Counted from the stretch's first letter, positions 40,474 through 49,421 are shown. The stretch: 64,000 nt of DNA from an uncultured Pseudomonas sp. (GCF_913777995.1 NZ_CAJYVE010000031.1:78257-142256); one strand, 5' to 3'. Notes: a model not told the origin generated them from the sequence alone. Made by a program: numbers and translations.

Positions 40474-41502
40474 ATGCTGGCCCTCGGTAAGCTGCTTGAC
40501 CTGACCCTAGCCGGCCGTGAGCCGGCGGAAAAGACTCAACTGACCGTCGGCGGCGTGCGTATGCGCTGGCTGGGCGAGGGCGCCCTGGAAGTGCGCCCAC
40601 CCCAGGGCGGCGACAACGGCCTGGACCTGCTGCTGTCGGCCGGTATCCACGGTAACGAGACCGCGCCCATCGAGTTGCTCGACGAGCTGATTCGCGGCAT
40701 CGCCCGGGGTGAACTCAAGCCCCGCGCGCGCATTCTCTTCCTGTTCGGCAATCCCGAGGCGATGCGTCGCGGAGTGCGGTATGTCGAACAGGACGTCAAC
40801 CGCTTGTTCAATGGCCTGCATGAACAGAGCGGCGGTGTCGAGGCGTTGCGCGCCTGTGAGCTGGAGCGCCTGGCCGCCAGCTTTTTCAGCCTGGCGGAGC
40901 GCTACCGCCTGCACTACGACCTGCATACCGCCCTGCGTGGTTCGAAGATCGAGCAGTTCGCCCTGTGCCCCTTTAAGGAAGGCCGACCCACCTCCCGCCA
41001 CGAGCTGGCCTGTCTGCGAGCGGCCGGCATCCGCGCGGCGCTGCTGCAAAGCAAGCCTTCGTCGGTGTTCAGCGCCTATACCCGTGACAAGCTGGATGCC
41101 GAAGCCTTCACCCTGGAACTGGGCAAGGCCCGGCCGTTCGGGCAGAACCAGCAGGTCGACCTGTCGGCATTGCGCACGCGGCTGGTCCAGATGATCGAAG
41201 GGCGTGAGCCGGAGAACGAGGATGACAGCCTGGAGGGCCTGCAGCTGTTCAGCGTCGCCCAGGAACTGATCAAGCGCAGCGATAGCTTCGTGCTGCATCT
41301 GGCCGGTGATGTGGAGAACTTCTCCGAACTGGAAAAAGGCTTTCTGTTGGCCGAGGACGGCGCCACGCGCTGGGTGGTGGAGCAGGAAGGCACGCGGATC
41401 ATCTTCCCCAACCCTCGGGTCGCCAACGGGTTGCGGGCGGGGATCCTGATTGTCCCGGCAGGCGAGGATGTCCTGCAGGCGCGGGTCACGCCTGCAGGGT
41501 GA
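40474..41502 (+). CDS. aruE: Succinylglutamate desuccinylase
   Basis: 342-aa zinc hydrolase of the AstE family: zinc motif [19 protein letters not shown] near residue 52-70 (H-x2-E), [10 protein letters not shown], third ligand in [11 protein letters not shown], catalytic Glu in [12 protein letters not shown]. Splits succinylglutamate to succinate and glutamate, the last AST step. Ends the aru operon. Confidence 0.95.
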   Translation: MLALGKLLDLTLAGREPAEKTQLTVGGVRMRWLGEGALEVRPPQGGDNGLDLLLSAGIHGNETAPIELLDELIRGIARGELKPRARILFLFGNPEAMRRGVRYVEQDVNRLFNGLHEQSGGVEALRACELERLAASFFSLAERYRLHYDLHTALRGSKIEQFALCPFKEGRPTSRHELACLRAAGIRAALLQSKPSSVFSAYTRDKLDAEAFTLELGKARPFGQNQQVDLSALRTRLVQMIEGREPENEDDSLEGLQLFSVAQELIKRSDSFVLHLAGDVENFSELEKGFLLAEDGATRWVVEQEGTRIIFPNPRVANGLRAGILIVPAGEDVLQARVTPAG

Positions 41503-41508
41503 TGCCGA

Positions 41509-42015
41509 TCAGCTGGCCGCTTTCTGCGGAGTACTGAGGTGGTGCAGCTGGCGGACCTTGGCCAGGGTGTCGGCGCAGGTGCGCGCGGCTTCCTGGCCCT
41601 TGTGCACGAAGTGCTCGAAGAAGAACTTCTGGTGCTCTTCGCCGGCGTGGAAGTGGTGCGGGGTGAGCACCACCGAGAATACCGGGGTGCGGGTTTCCAG
41701 CTGCACCTGCATCAGGCCGCTGATCACCGACTGGGCCACGAACTCATGGCGGTAGATACCGCCGTCGACCACCAGGCCTGCCGCGACGATGCCGGCGTAG
41801 CGGCCGCTTTCGGCCAGCAGCTTGGCATGCAGCGGGATTTCGAAGGCACCGCCGACCTCGAAGAAGTCGATGTCCTGCTCGCTGTAGCCCAGACGGGTGA
41901 TTTCCGCGACGAAGCCCTGGCGGCTCTGGTCGACGATTTCCTTGTGCCAGCAGGCCTGGATGAAGGCGATGCGCTCGCCGGCGTGGCTCTTGCTGCCGAT
42001 GGAAGTGGGTTGCAC
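41509..42015 (-). CDS. ribH2: 6,7-dimethyl-8-ribityllumazine synthase, RibH2 type
   Basis: 168-aa lumazine synthase variant: RIAFIQACWHKEIVDQSRQGF, GGAFEIPLHAKLL (substrate loop), DGGIYRHEFVAQSVISGL and FSVVLTPHHFH, where ordinary RibH has a VLTTDT-type motif. This is the divergent second type known in rhizobia and Brucella. Start is GTG 42015 with AGGAG about 9 bases upstream. It is preceded by a full FMN riboswitch and stands alone, apart from the main riboflavin genes. Confidence 0.88.
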   Translation of the reverse strand: MQPTSIGSKSHAGERIAFIQACWHKEIVDQSRQGFVAEITRLGYSEQDIDFFEVGGAFEIPLHAKLLAESGRYAGIVAAGLVVDGGIYRHEFVAQSVISGLMQVQLETRTPVFSVVLTPHHFHAGEEHQKFFFEHFVHKGQEAARTCADTLAKVRQLHHLSTPQKAAS

Positions 42016-42139
42016 GTGTTCTGACTCCTGTTTATGAATAAAACAGGGCGTTTGGATCGAAGGGGATACTGGCTGCGTAGGAAAACATCTAGGGCCTGCG
42101 GCCTTCGCGGAAGCTTTTCCTTATACGATCGACACATCC

Positions 42140-42285
42140 CGTTCTCTCTTCATCCGGACTATGACCGTCGGCCCCGGAATCGCACCGGGTCTGCTGACCT
42201 TCAGGCACGGGTGCCTGAAGCGCTCGCGGGCTAGGCGCGTTGCGCCATTACCGCCGGTGGGGACTTGCACCCCGCCCTGAGAACG
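42140..42285 (-). ncRNA. FMN riboswitch (RFN element)
   Basis: On the minus strand the leader of ribH2 reads from CGTTCTCAGGGCGGGGTGCA to CCGGATGAAGAGAGAACG, with the conserved CCCCACCGGCGGTAAT and GACGGTCATAGTCCGGATGA parts. The closing P1 helix is a perfect 7 bp (CGTTCTC / GAGAACG). Binding of FMN is expected to reduce ribH2 expression. The 120 bases between it and the start form the expression platform; no T-rich terminator is obvious, so control may be translational. Confidence 0.95.
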
Positions 42286-42405
42286 TTGCCGGCCCTTTTG
42301 ACGGGCGGCGCAGGTTTTTTATCACAGTTGCGGACAACATGCTTGGACACTTTGGTAGGGTGTCCAGTCATTTGCTTATAAGCAGTCAGTTCAGGGAGTC
42401 TGACA

Positions 42406-43404
42406 GTGATCGATTTGCGCAGCGATACCGTGACCCAGCCCACTGCCGGCATGCTCCAGGCCATGACTCGGGCGCCGCTGGGTGACGATGTGTACGGCGA
42501 AGATCCGACGGTCAATCGCCTGCAGGCGGTACTGGCCGAGCGCCTGGGTTTCGAGGCGGCGCTGTTCGTGCCGTCCGGCACCATGAGCAACCTGCTCGGG
42601 TTGATGGCGCATTGCGAGCGCGGTGACGAATACATCGTCGGCCAGCAGGCCCACACGTACAAGTACGAGGGCGGCGGTGCTGCCGTGCTCGGCTCGATCC
42701 AGCCGCAGCCGCTGGATCACCAGGCCGATGGCTCGCTGGACCTGGAGCAGGTGCGAGCGGCGATCAAGCCCGATGACTTCCACTTCGCCCGTACCCGCCT
42801 GCTGGCCCTGGAAAACACCATGCAGGGCAAAGTGTTGCCGCTGCAATACCTGGCTGCAGCCCGACAGCTGACTCACGAACAGGGCCTGGGCCATCACCTC
42901 GACGGCGCGCGGCTGTACAACGCAGCGGTGAAACTGGGCGTCGAGGCACAGCAGATCACCCGGCATTTCGACTCGGTTTCAGTATGTCTGTCCAAGGGGC
43001 TGGGCGCGCCGGTCGGGTCGGTGCTATGCGGCAGCCGTGAACTGATTGGCAAGGCGGCGCGGCTGCGCAAGATGCTCGGCGGCGGGATGCGCCAGGCCGG
43101 GGGGCTGGCTGCGGCCGGGCTGTATGCCCTGGACCATCAGGTCGAGCGCCTGGCCGAGGATCATGCCGCTGCCCAGCGTCTGGGCGAGGGGCTGCGCCGG
43201 CTGGGCTACGCTGTGGAGCCGGTGCAGACCAACATGGTCTACGTGCAGGCGGGCGAGCGGGTGGCCGCGCTCAAGGCCTTCTGCGCTGCGCGAGGGGTGG
43301 CCATCAATGCCGCGCCGCGCCTGCGCCTGGTTACACACCTGGACGTTTCGGCGGCACAGGTCGAGCAGGTGCTGGAAATCTTCGCCGCCTTCCTGAACAC
43401 CTAG
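42406..43404 (+). CDS. ltaE: Low-specificity L-threonine aldolase
   Basis: 332-aa PLP enzyme of the threonine aldolase family: [44 protein letters not shown] and the PLP lysine 197 in [13 protein letters not shown]. Cleaves threonine and allo-threonine to glycine and acetaldehyde. The start is GTG 42406, with GGGAG about 8 bases upstream. Divergent from the ribH2 riboswitch. Confidence 0.93.
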   Translation: MIDLRSDTVTQPTAGMLQAMTRAPLGDDVYGEDPTVNRLQAVLAERLGFEAALFVPSGTMSNLLGLMAHCERGDEYIVGQQAHTYKYEGGGAAVLGSIQPQPLDHQADGSLDLEQVRAAIKPDDFHFARTRLLALENTMQGKVLPLQYLAAARQLTHEQGLGHHLDGARLYNAAVKLGVEAQQITRHFDSVSVCLSKGLGAPVGSVLCGSRELIGKAARLRKMLGGGMRQAGGLAAAGLYALDHQVERLAEDHAAAQRLGEGLRRLGYAVEPVQTNMVYVQAGERVAALKAFCAARGVAINAAPRLRLVTHLDVSAAQVEQVLEIFAAFLNT

Positions 43405-43446
43405 GCGACCGATAATCCAGTGAATCGTCTCTATCGTACAAACACA

Positions 43447-43475
43447 CTGTACCGGGGACGCAACGCCTATATAAT
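43447..43475 (+). promoter_or_regulatory. Probable sigma-70 promoter of alaS
   Basis: A perfect TATAAT at 43470-43475 with a weak CTGTAC -35 element 17 bp upstream, 72 bp before alaS. A GC-rich GCGGCCC discriminator follows, as expected for stringently controlled genes. Confidence 0.5.
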
Positions 43476-43547
43476 GCGGCCCTTTGCCGTCGTTACGTCA
43501 TCGCGACGTTCGGATGGGCCTGGCTGCAGTCTCCGTGGAAGAACCAA

Positions 43548-46172
43548 ATGAAAAGCGCAGAAATCCGTGAAGCCTTCCTGAGCTTCTTCGAAGAGCAAGG
43601 CCACACCCGTGTAGCCTCCAGCTCCCTGATCCCGGGCAACGACCCGACCCTGCTGTTCACCAACGCCGGCATGAACCAGTTCAAGGACTGCTTCCTGGGC
43701 CAGGAAAAACGTGCCTATACCCGCGCCGTGACCAGCCAGAAATGCGTGCGCGCCGGTGGCAAGCACAACGACTTGGAAAACGTCGGCTACACCGCCCGTC
43801 ACCACACCTTCTTCGAAATGCTGGGCAACTTCAGCTTCGGTGACTACTTCAAGCGCGATGCCATCACCTTCGCCTGGACCTTCCTGACCTCCGAGAAGTG
43901 GCTGAACCTGCCCAAGGACAAGCTGTGGGTGACGGTCTACGCCACCGACGACGAGGCCTACGACATCTGGACCAAGGAAGTCGGTGTGCCCGCCGAGCGT
44001 ATGGTGCGCATCGGTGACAACAAGGGCGCCCCGTACGCTTCTGACAACTTCTGGACCATGGGCGATACCGGCCCGTGCGGCCCGTGCACCGAGATCTTCT
44101 TCGACCACGGCGCGGACATCTGGGGTGGCCCGCCCGGCTCGCCCGAGGAAGACGGCGACCGCTACATCGAGATCTGGAACAACGTCTTCATGCAGTTCAA
44201 CCGCACCGCCGATGGCGTCCTGCATCCGCTGCCAGCACCGTCGGTCGACACCGGCATGGGGCTGGAGCGAGTCAGTGCGGTGCTGCAGCACGTGCACTCC
44301 AACTACGAGATCGACCTGTTCCAGAACCTGCTGGCGGCCTCGGCGCAAGCCATCGGCTGTGGCAATGAGGGCCAGGCGTCGCTGAAAGTGGTTGCCGACC
44401 ATATCCGTTCCTGCGGCTTCCTGATCGCTGATGGCGTACTGCCGTCCAACGAAGGTCGTGGCTACGTGCTGCGCCGCATCATTCGTCGCGCCTGCCGCCA
44501 CGGCAACAAGCTGGGCGCCAAGGGCAGTTTCTTCCACAAGATCGTCGCCGCACTGGTCGCCGAGATGGGCCAGGCCTATCCGGAGCTGGTGCAGCAGCAA
44601 GCGCACATCGAGCGCGTGCTCAAGGCCGAGGAAGAGCAGTTTGCCAAGACCCTCGACCAGGGTCTGAAGATCCTCGAGCAGGATCTGGCCGAGCTGAAAG
44701 GCAGCGTGGTGCCGGGCGAAGTCATCTTCAAGCTGTACGACACCTATGGCTTCCCGATGGACCTCACCGGGGACATCGCCCGTGAGCGCGAGCTGACCCT
44801 CGACGAGGCCGGCTTCGAGCGCGAGATGGAAGCCCAGCGTGAGCGCGCTCGTTCTGCCAGTGCCTTCGGCATGGACTACAACAGCCTGGTCAAGGTCGAC
44901 GTAGCCACCGAGTTCACCGGTTACGCCGCGACCAGCGGTGCGGCCAAGGTGGTGGCGCTGTACAAGGACGGCCAGTCGGTCAGCCAGCTGAACGAAGGCG
45001 AGGAGGGCGTCGTGGTGCTCGACACCACGCCGTTCTACGCCGAGTCCGGTGGCCAGATCGGCGACAGCGGCTACCTGCAGGCCGGCGCCGTGCGCTTCGA
45101 CGTGCGTGACACCACCAAGACCGGCGGCGCCTTCCTGCACCACGGCGTCGTCGCCGCAGGCAGCCTTAGCGTCGGCACCGAAGTGCAGGCCCAGGTGGCC
45201 GCCGAAGTACGCCAGGCCACTTCGCTGAACCACTCGGCCACCCACCTGTTGCACGAGGCCCTGCGCCGCGTGCTGGGCGACCACGTGCAGCAGAAGGGCT
45301 CGCTGGTCGACAGCCAGCGCCTGCGCTTCGACTTCAGCCATTTCGAGGCGATCAAGCCCGAGCAGCTGCGTGCCCTGGAAGACATGGTCAATGCCGAGGT
45401 GCGCAAGAACACCCCGGTACAGACCGAGCTCACCGACATCGAGACCGCCAAGGCCAAAGGCGCCATGGCCCTGTTTGGTGAGAAGTACGGCGACACCGTG
45501 CGCGTACTGACCATGGGCGGTGACTTCTCCGTCGAGCTGTGCGGCGGTATCCATGCCGAACGCACCGGCGACATCGCGCTGTTCAAGATCGTCAGCGAAG
45601 GCGGCGTGGCCTCCGGCGTGCGGCGTATCGAGGCGGTGACCGGCGAAGCCGCGCTGAACTGGGTCAATGCGGCCGAAGATCAGCTCAAGGAAGCGGCCAG
45701 CCTGATCAAGGGCAACCGCGACAACCTGCTGGACAAGCTGTCGGCGGTGCTCGAGCGCAACCGCCAGCTGGAAAAACAACTGGAACAATTGCAGGCCAAG
45801 GCGGCCAGCGCAGCGGGCGACGATCTGTCGGGCCAGGCGCTGGATGTCAAGGGTGTGAAGGTCCTGGCCGCGCGCCTGGATGGTCAGGACGGCAAGGCGC
45901 TGCTGGCGCTGGTCGACCAGTTGAAGAACAAGCTCGGCCGCGCAGTGATCCTGCTCGGCGGGGTTCAGGAAGACAAGGTCGTACTGGTCGCAGGCGTGAC
46001 CAAGGACCTGACTGGCCAACTCAAAGCCGGTGATCTGATGAAGCAGGCCGCCGCTGCCGTAGGTGGCAAGGGCGGTGGCCGTCCCGACATGGCCCAGGGT
46101 GGCGGTGTCGATGCCAGCGCTCTCGATGCAGCGCTGGCACTGACCGTTCCTTTCGTGGAACAGGGTATCTGA
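43548..46172 (+). CDS. alaS: Alanine-tRNA ligase
   Basis: 874-aa class II synthetase. N-terminal catalytic core ([38 protein letters not shown]), tRNA-recognition helices, the editing domain zinc site ([11 protein letters not shown] near residue 565 and [12 protein letters not shown] near 665), and a C-terminal dimerisation/DHHA1 domain ending [17 protein letters not shown]. Full length. Followed by lysC after 93 bp containing a GC-rich hairpin. Confidence 0.97.
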   Translation: MKSAEIREAFLSFFEEQGHTRVASSSLIPGNDPTLLFTNAGMNQFKDCFLGQEKRAYTRAVTSQKCVRAGGKHNDLENVGYTARHHTFFEMLGNFSFGDYFKRDAITFAWTFLTSEKWLNLPKDKLWVTVYATDDEAYDIWTKEVGVPAERMVRIGDNKGAPYASDNFWTMGDTGPCGPCTEIFFDHGADIWGGPPGSPEEDGDRYIEIWNNVFMQFNRTADGVLHPLPAPSVDTGMGLERVSAVLQHVHSNYEIDLFQNLLAASAQAIGCGNEGQASLKVVADHIRSCGFLIADGVLPSNEGRGYVLRRIIRRACRHGNKLGAKGSFFHKIVAALVAEMGQAYPELVQQQAHIERVLKAEEEQFAKTLDQGLKILEQDLAELKGSVVPGEVIFKLYDTYGFPMDLTGDIARERELTLDEAGFEREMEAQRERARSASAFGMDYNSLVKVDVATEFTGYAATSGAAKVVALYKDGQSVSQLNEGEEGVVVLDTTPFYAESGGQIGDSGYLQAGAVRFDVRDTTKTGGAFLHHGVVAAGSLSVGTEVQAQVAAEVRQATSLNHSATHLLHEALRRVLGDHVQQKGSLVDSQRLRFDFSHFEAIKPEQLRALEDMVNAEVRKNTPVQTELTDIETAKAKGAMALFGEKYGDTVRVLTMGGDFSVELCGGIHAERTGDIALFKIVSEGGVASGVRRIEAVTGEAALNWVNAAEDQLKEAASLIKGNRDNLLDKLSAVLERNRQLEKQLEQLQAKAASAAGDDLSGQALDVKGVKVLAARLDGQDGKALLALVDQLKNKLGRAVILLGGVQEDKVVLVAGVTKDLTGQLKAGDLMKQAAAAVGGKGGGRPDMAQGGGVDASALDAALALTVPFVEQGI

Positions 46173-46181
46173 TCCGTGGCG

Positions 46182-46210
46182 CCGGGCCGGCTGCCTGTCG
46201 GCCGGCCCGG
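46182..46210 (+). terminator. GC-rich hairpin between alaS and lysC
   Basis: CCGGGCCGGC / GCCGGCCCGG, 10 bp with a 9-base loop, 9 bp after the alaS stop. No T run follows, so it may only pause or partly stop transcription, or protect the mRNA end. Confidence 0.35.
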
Positions 46211-46265
46211 TGCGGATCTGAATGTTTAACGGGTGCCCTTTACAGGGCTCTGAGGCGGCTTTGAG

Positions 46266-47498
46266 ATGGCTTTGATCGTACAGAAATTTGGCGGCACCTC
46301 CGTCGGTTCCATCGAGCGTATCGAGCAGGTGGCCGAAAAGGTAAAGAAATTCCGCGAGGGCGGTGACGACCTGGTGGTCGTTCTGTCGGCCATGAGCGGT
46401 GAGACCAACCGTCTGATCGAGCTGGCCAAGCAGATCACCGACCAGCCAGTGCCACGCGAGCTGGACGTGATCGTCTCCACCGGCGAGCAGGTGACCATCG
46501 GCCTGCTGGCCATGGCGCTGATCAAGCGGGGCGTCCCGGCGGTGTCCTACACCGGTAACCAGGTGCGCATCCTCACCGACAGCGCGCACACCAAGGCGCG
46601 CATCCTGGACATCGACGACCAGAAGATCCGCGCCGACCTGAAAGCCGGTCGGGTGGTCGTGGTCGCCGGCTTCCAGGGGGTCGACGAGAGCGGCAACATC
46701 ACCACCCTGGGCCGTGGCGGCTCGGACACCACCGGTGTAGCCCTGGCGGCGGCCCTGAAGGCCGATGAATGCCAGATCTACACCGATGTGGACGGTGTCT
46801 ACACCACCGACCCGCGTGTCGTGCAGCAGGCTCGTCGCCTGGAGAAGATCACCTTCGAAGAGATGCTGGAAATGGCCAGCCTCGGTTCCAAGGTGCTGCA
46901 GATCCGCTCGGTGGAGTTCGCCGGCAAGTACAACGTCCCGCTGCGCGTCCTGCACAGCTTCAAGGAGGGTCCAGGCACCCTCATTACCATTGATGAAGAG
47001 GAATCCATGGAACAGCCGATCATTTCCGGCATCGCCTTCAACCGCGATGAAGCCAAGCTGACGATCCGTGGTGTGCCGGACACTCCGGGCGTAGCCTTCA
47101 AGATTCTCGGCCCGGTGAGTGCCGCGAACATCGAAGTCGACATGATCGTGCAGAATGTCTCGCACGATAACACCACGGACTTCACCTTCACCGTGCACCG
47201 CAACGATTACCAGTCTGCCCTGCAGATTCTGGAGAACATCGCGCGTGACATCGGTGCCCGCGAAGCCGGTGGCGACACCAAGATCGCCAAGGTGTCCATC
47301 GTCGGCGTCGGCATGCGCTCGCACGCCGGTGTCGCCAGCCGCATGTTCGAAGCGCTGGCCAAGGAAAGCATCAACATCCAGATGATCTCGACTTCGGAAA
47401 TCAAGGTGTCCGTCGTGATCGAAGAGAAGTACCTGGAGCTGGCCGTGCGCGCACTGCACACGGCCTTCGAACTGGACGCTCCTCGCCAGGGCGAGTGA
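46266..47498 (+). CDS. lysC: Aspartate kinase
   Basis: 410-aa aspartokinase: KFGGTSVGSIERIEQVAEKV, GRGGSDTTGVALAAAL and two C-terminal ACT domains (about 265-410). Makes aspartyl phosphate for Lys, Met and Thr and is feedback-regulated through the ACT domains. An internal in-frame ATG at 47007 with AGAGG 7 bases before it would encode the 163-residue ACT part alone, as for the beta subunit of alpha2-beta2 aspartokinases. A terminator follows. Confidence 0.95.
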   Translation: MALIVQKFGGTSVGSIERIEQVAEKVKKFREGGDDLVVVLSAMSGETNRLIELAKQITDQPVPRELDVIVSTGEQVTIGLLAMALIKRGVPAVSYTGNQVRILTDSAHTKARILDIDDQKIRADLKAGRVVVVAGFQGVDESGNITTLGRGGSDTTGVALAAALKADECQIYTDVDGVYTTDPRVVQQARRLEKITFEEMLEMASLGSKVLQIRSVEFAGKYNVPLRVLHSFKEGPGTLITIDEEESMEQPIISGIAFNRDEAKLTIRGVPDTPGVAFKILGPVSAANIEVDMIVQNVSHDNTTDFTFTVHRNDYQSALQILENIARDIGAREAGGDTKIAKVSIVGVGMRSHAGVASRMFEALAKESINIQMISTSEIKVSVVIEEKYLELAVRALHTAFELDAPRQGE

Positions 47499-47511
47499 GT
47501 CATTTTGTGCC

Positions 47512-47541
47512 AAGGCGCGGATAATCCGCGCCTTTTGTTTT
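47512..47541 (+). terminator. Rho-independent terminator of lysC
   Basis: AAGGCGCGGA / TCCGCGCCTT with a 3-base loop, followed by TTGTTTT, 13 bp after the lysC stop. Confidence 0.88.
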
Positions 47542-47678
47542 CTGATCTGCGCACAAAGACTGTTCTTTTCGTTGCGTTAGTCAATACTCAGGCTTGGCTG
47601 GTGGCCATTCGGTCTCCGGCTCGTGCCTCGTGGTTTTCAGACTGTTGTCCCTGAATGTATTGCGTGAGGAGGTAGGTA

Positions 47679-47867
47679 ATGCTGATTCTGACTCGTCGGT
47701 GCGCAGAGAGCCTGATCATTGGTGATGGCGAAATCACCGTGACGGTGCTGGGCGTCAAGGGTAACCAGGTGCGCATCGGTGTGAACGCGCCCAAGGAAGT
47801 CGCGGTTCACCGCGAGGAAATCTACCTGCGTATCAAGAAAGAGAAGGATGAGGAACCAAGCCATTAA
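47679..47867 (+). CDS. rsmA: Post-transcriptional regulator RsmA/CsrA
   Basis: 62-aa dimeric RNA-binding protein: [36 protein letters not shown] and the [12 protein letters not shown] strand with the RNA-contacting Arg. Binds ANGGAN motifs in hairpin loops, usually over ribosome binding sites, under GacS/GacA and Rsm small-RNA control. GAGGAGG lies about 6 bases upstream. The alaS-lysC-rsmA order is typical of Pseudomonas. Confidence 0.97.
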   Translation: MLILTRRCAESLIIGDGEITVTVLGVKGNQVRIGVNAPKEVAVHREEIYLRIKKEKDEEPSH

Positions 47868-47885
47868 TTTATTTGGAATTTTTGT

Positions 47886-47914
47886 TTGCAAACGGGAAAA
47901 AGCGTAGTTATTAT
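47886..47914 (+). promoter_or_regulatory. Promoter of first tRNA-Ser gene
   Basis: TTGCAA, 17-bp spacer, TATTAT, then a GC-rich CGCCCC discriminator 14 bp before the tRNA. Confidence 0.65.
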
Positions 47915-47928
47915 ACGCCCCGTGTTGC

Positions 47929-48019
47929 GGAGAGCTGGCCGAGTGGCCGAAGGCGCTCCCCTGCTAAGGGAGTACACCTCAAAAGGGTGTCGGGGGTTCG
48001 AATCCCCCGTTCTCCGCCA
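47929..48019 (+). tRNA. tRNA-Ser (GCT), copy 1
   Basis: 91 nt with encoded CCA. Long variable arm (class II), anticodon loop CTGCTAA giving GCT, acceptor GGAGAGC / GTTCTCC, T-loop GTTCGAATC. Reads AGC/AGT codons. Identical to copy 2 at 48489. Confidence 0.97.
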
Positions 48020-48063
48020 TTATTCAAGGCTCGTTGAGCGTGGCTTTCCGGTAAAGAAAGCGC

Positions 48064-48091
48064 TTTACAAATCGATTCGACGACCTAAAAT
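48064..48091 (+). promoter_or_regulatory. Promoter of tRNA-Arg copy 1
   Basis: TTTACA, 16-bp spacer, TAAAAT, followed by GCGCAACACCC before the tRNA start at 48109. It closely resembles the promoter of copy 4. Confidence 0.6.
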
Positions 48092-48108
48092 GCGCAACAC
48101 CCAAATAC

Positions 48109-48185
48109 GCACTCGTAGCTCAGCTGGATAGAGTACTCGGCTACGAACCGAGCGGTCACAGGTTCGAATCCTGTCGAGTGCGCCA
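48109..48185 (+). tRNA. tRNA-Arg (ACG), copy 1
   Basis: 77 nt with encoded CCA; acceptor GCACTCG / CGAGTGC, discriminator G, anticodon ACG in CTACGAA (A34 expected to become inosine by TadA), T-loop GTTCGAATC. Confidence 0.97.
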
Positions 48186-48236
48186 TTTCAAGATCCTTAG
48201 CTGTCATCGGCAAGCCGTATGAATGTTGGGTGATCT

Positions 48237-48265
48237 GATACAACCAGCGGTAGGTCTGGTATAAA
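48237..48265 (+). promoter_or_regulatory. Promoter of tRNA-Arg copy 2
   Basis: GATACA, 17-bp spacer, TATAAA, 10 bp before the tRNA. A separate promoter is also suggested by the 90-bp gap after copy 1. Confidence 0.5.
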
Positions 48266-48275
48266 ACCTCCATAC

Positions 48276-48352
48276 GCACTCGTAGCTCAGCTGGATAGAG
48301 TACTCGGCTACGAACCGAGCGGTCACAGGTTCGAATCCTGTCGAGTGCGCCA
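48276..48352 (+). tRNA. tRNA-Arg (ACG), copy 2
   Basis: 77 nt, identical to copy 1 including discriminator G and the CCA end. Followed 5 bp later by a hairpin. Confidence 0.97.
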
Positions 48353-48357
48353 TATAG

Positions 48358-48389
48358 AGAAAGCCCATGTCGAAAGGCATGGGCTTTCT
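48358..48389 (+). terminator. Terminator after tRNA-Arg copy 2
   Basis: AGAAAGCCCATG / CATGGGCTTTCT, 12-bp stem, 8-base loop, followed by a modest T-rich GCTTTCTG. Confidence 0.75.
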
Positions 48390-48445
48390 GCTTTCTGCCG
48401 GACTGGTTCCGTAATGGCTGGCAGGCCGTTGAATTCAAAAAGTTT

Positions 48446-48474
48446 TTGCATGCGGCAGGCGAGGCGATTATCAT
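48446..48474 (+). promoter_or_regulatory. Promoter of second tRNA-Ser gene
   Basis: TTGCAT, 17-bp spacer, TATCAT, then ACGCGCC. It aligns with the promoter of the first Ser gene, so the duplication included the promoter. Confidence 0.65.
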
Positions 48475-48488
48475 ACGCGCCTTGTTGC

Positions 48489-48579
48489 GGAGAGCTGGCC
48501 GAGTGGCCGAAGGCGCTCCCCTGCTAAGGGAGTACACCTCAAAAGGGTGTCGGGGGTTCGAATCCCCCGTTCTCCGCCA
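48489..48579 (+). tRNA. tRNA-Ser (GCT), copy 2
   Basis: 91 nt, identical to copy 1. Only 6 bp separate it from the next tRNA-Arg, so the two are made from one transcript. Confidence 0.97.
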
Positions 48580-48585
48580 TAACAC

Positions 48586-48662
48586 GCACTCGTAGCTCAG
48601 CTGGATAGAGTACTCGGCTACGAACCGAGCGGTCACAGGTTCGAATCCTGTCGAGTGCGCCA
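48586..48662 (+). tRNA. tRNA-Arg (ACG), copy 3
   Basis: 77 nt, identical to copies 1 and 2, discriminator G. Shares the promoter of tRNA-Ser copy 2. Confidence 0.97.
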
Positions 48663-48668
48663 TACCTG

Positions 48669-48706
48669 ACAAAGCCCGTATCAAACGATACGGGCTTTGT
48701 CTTTTT
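48669..48706 (+). terminator. Terminator after tRNA-Arg copy 3
   Basis: ACAAAGCCCGTATC / GATACGGGCTTTGT, perfect 14-bp stem with AAAC loop and a CTTTTTG tail. Confidence 0.93.
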
Positions 48707-48771
48707 GCCAGGGCTGAATTTCAGTAGTTGTCTTTCTTCGCATAAGTTATTGAATTATTTGAAAAAAGATC

Positions 48772-48799
48772 TTTACAAGCTACTGAATTAGCCTATAAT
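48772..48799 (+). promoter_or_regulatory. Promoter of tRNA-Arg copy 4
   Basis: TTTACA, 16-bp spacer, perfect TATAAT, then GCGCCCC discriminator; 14 bp before the tRNA. Confidence 0.8.
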
Positions 48800-48813
48800 G
48801 CGCCCCACGAAAC

Positions 48814-48890
48814 GCACTCGTAGCTCAGCTGGATAGAGTACTCGGCTACGAACCGAGCGGTCACAGGTTCGAATCCTGTCGAGTGCACCA
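48814..48890 (+). tRNA. tRNA-Arg (ACG), copy 4, discriminator A variant
   Basis: 77 nt, identical to the other three copies except base 73: the end reads GAGTGCACCA instead of GAGTGCGCCA, so the discriminator is A. Both A and G occur in bacterial Arg tRNAs, so it should be functional. Confidence 0.97.
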
Positions 48891-48896
48891 TACGTC

Positions 48897-48934
48897 AAAA
48901 AGCCCGTATCGCCTGATACGGGCTTTTTGTTTTG
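48897..48934 (+). terminator. Bidirectional terminator after the tRNA cluster
   Basis: AAAAAGCCCGTATC / GATACGGGCTTTTT with GCCT loop and a TTTTTGTTTTG tail. The stem core is the same as in the terminator at 48669, again showing duplication. It also lies 11 bp after the end of the convergent SmpA-like gene. Confidence 0.93.
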
Positions 48935-48938
48935 CGTT

Positions 48939-49421
48939 TCATTTGCCTTTTACGCAGCCTTGCGGGTCGAAACTGACCTGATTGCTGCGGCCATTCTTCT
49001 GCGCATAGTGATAGCGCAGCTCGCCATTGCGCTGGGTGATCCGGTCTGGGCGCCCCAGCAGATTCTCGACATCGCTGCGGGTCATGCCAGGTGGTGTGCG
49101 CCGATCGATGATCGCCAGGCGCCGCTGCTCGGGGCTCAGGCGATTGCCGCAGCCGTCGTCGCGCTGTCCGACGACCACGATCTCCTTTTGCCGCTTCGAC
49201 GGATAGGCGTCGTAGCGCTCGGGCAGCTGTTCGGGTGTCACGCTGCCGGGCAATGGATTGTAGGCATCCACCGTGCGCGAAGCCTGCCGGCCGTCGCAGC
49301 CCAGCGAGGTGAAGGTAACGTGCCCGGCGGCATCTTCGCAGCGCTGGATGGTGCCGGCATGGCCGGTGACGGGCAGGCAGAGCAGGGCGCTCAGCAGGGC
49401 GGGGTGCATCAGGTGGCGCAT
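48939..49421 (-). CDS. Secreted DUF4124/SmpA-like protein
   Basis: 160-aa protein from ATG 49421 (GGAGG 8 bases upstream) with signal peptide MRHLMHPALLSALLCLPVTGHA. The N-terminal mature part has the DUF4124-like start IQRCEDAAGHVTFTSLGC; the C-terminal part (PPGMTRSDVENLLGRPDRI, then GELRYHYAQ) has the GMTxxxVxxLLGxP pattern of SmpA/BamE-like outer-membrane assembly proteins. No lipobox Cys, so it is periplasmic rather than a lipoprotein. Function unknown. Confidence 0.8.
   Translation of the reverse strand: MRHLMHPALLSALLCLPVTGHAGTIQRCEDAAGHVTFTSLGCDGRQASRTVDAYNPLPGSVTPEQLPERYDAYPSKRQKEIVVVGQRDDGCGNRLSPEQRRLAIIDRRTPPGMTRSDVENLLGRPDRITQRNGELRYHYAQKNGRSNQVSFDPQGCVKGK

Noticed and set aside
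43467-47513. A 1348-codon open frame on the minus strand across alaS and lysC
   Set aside because: It is exactly antisense to two essential, fully recognisable genes. Its length reflects strong third-position G/C bias, and the product (His/Gln/Val-rich, no domain) looks like a shadow.
47929-48890. Regularly spaced repeats suggesting a CRISPR array
   Set aside because: The repeats are six tRNA genes (91 and 77 nt) with cloverleaf features.
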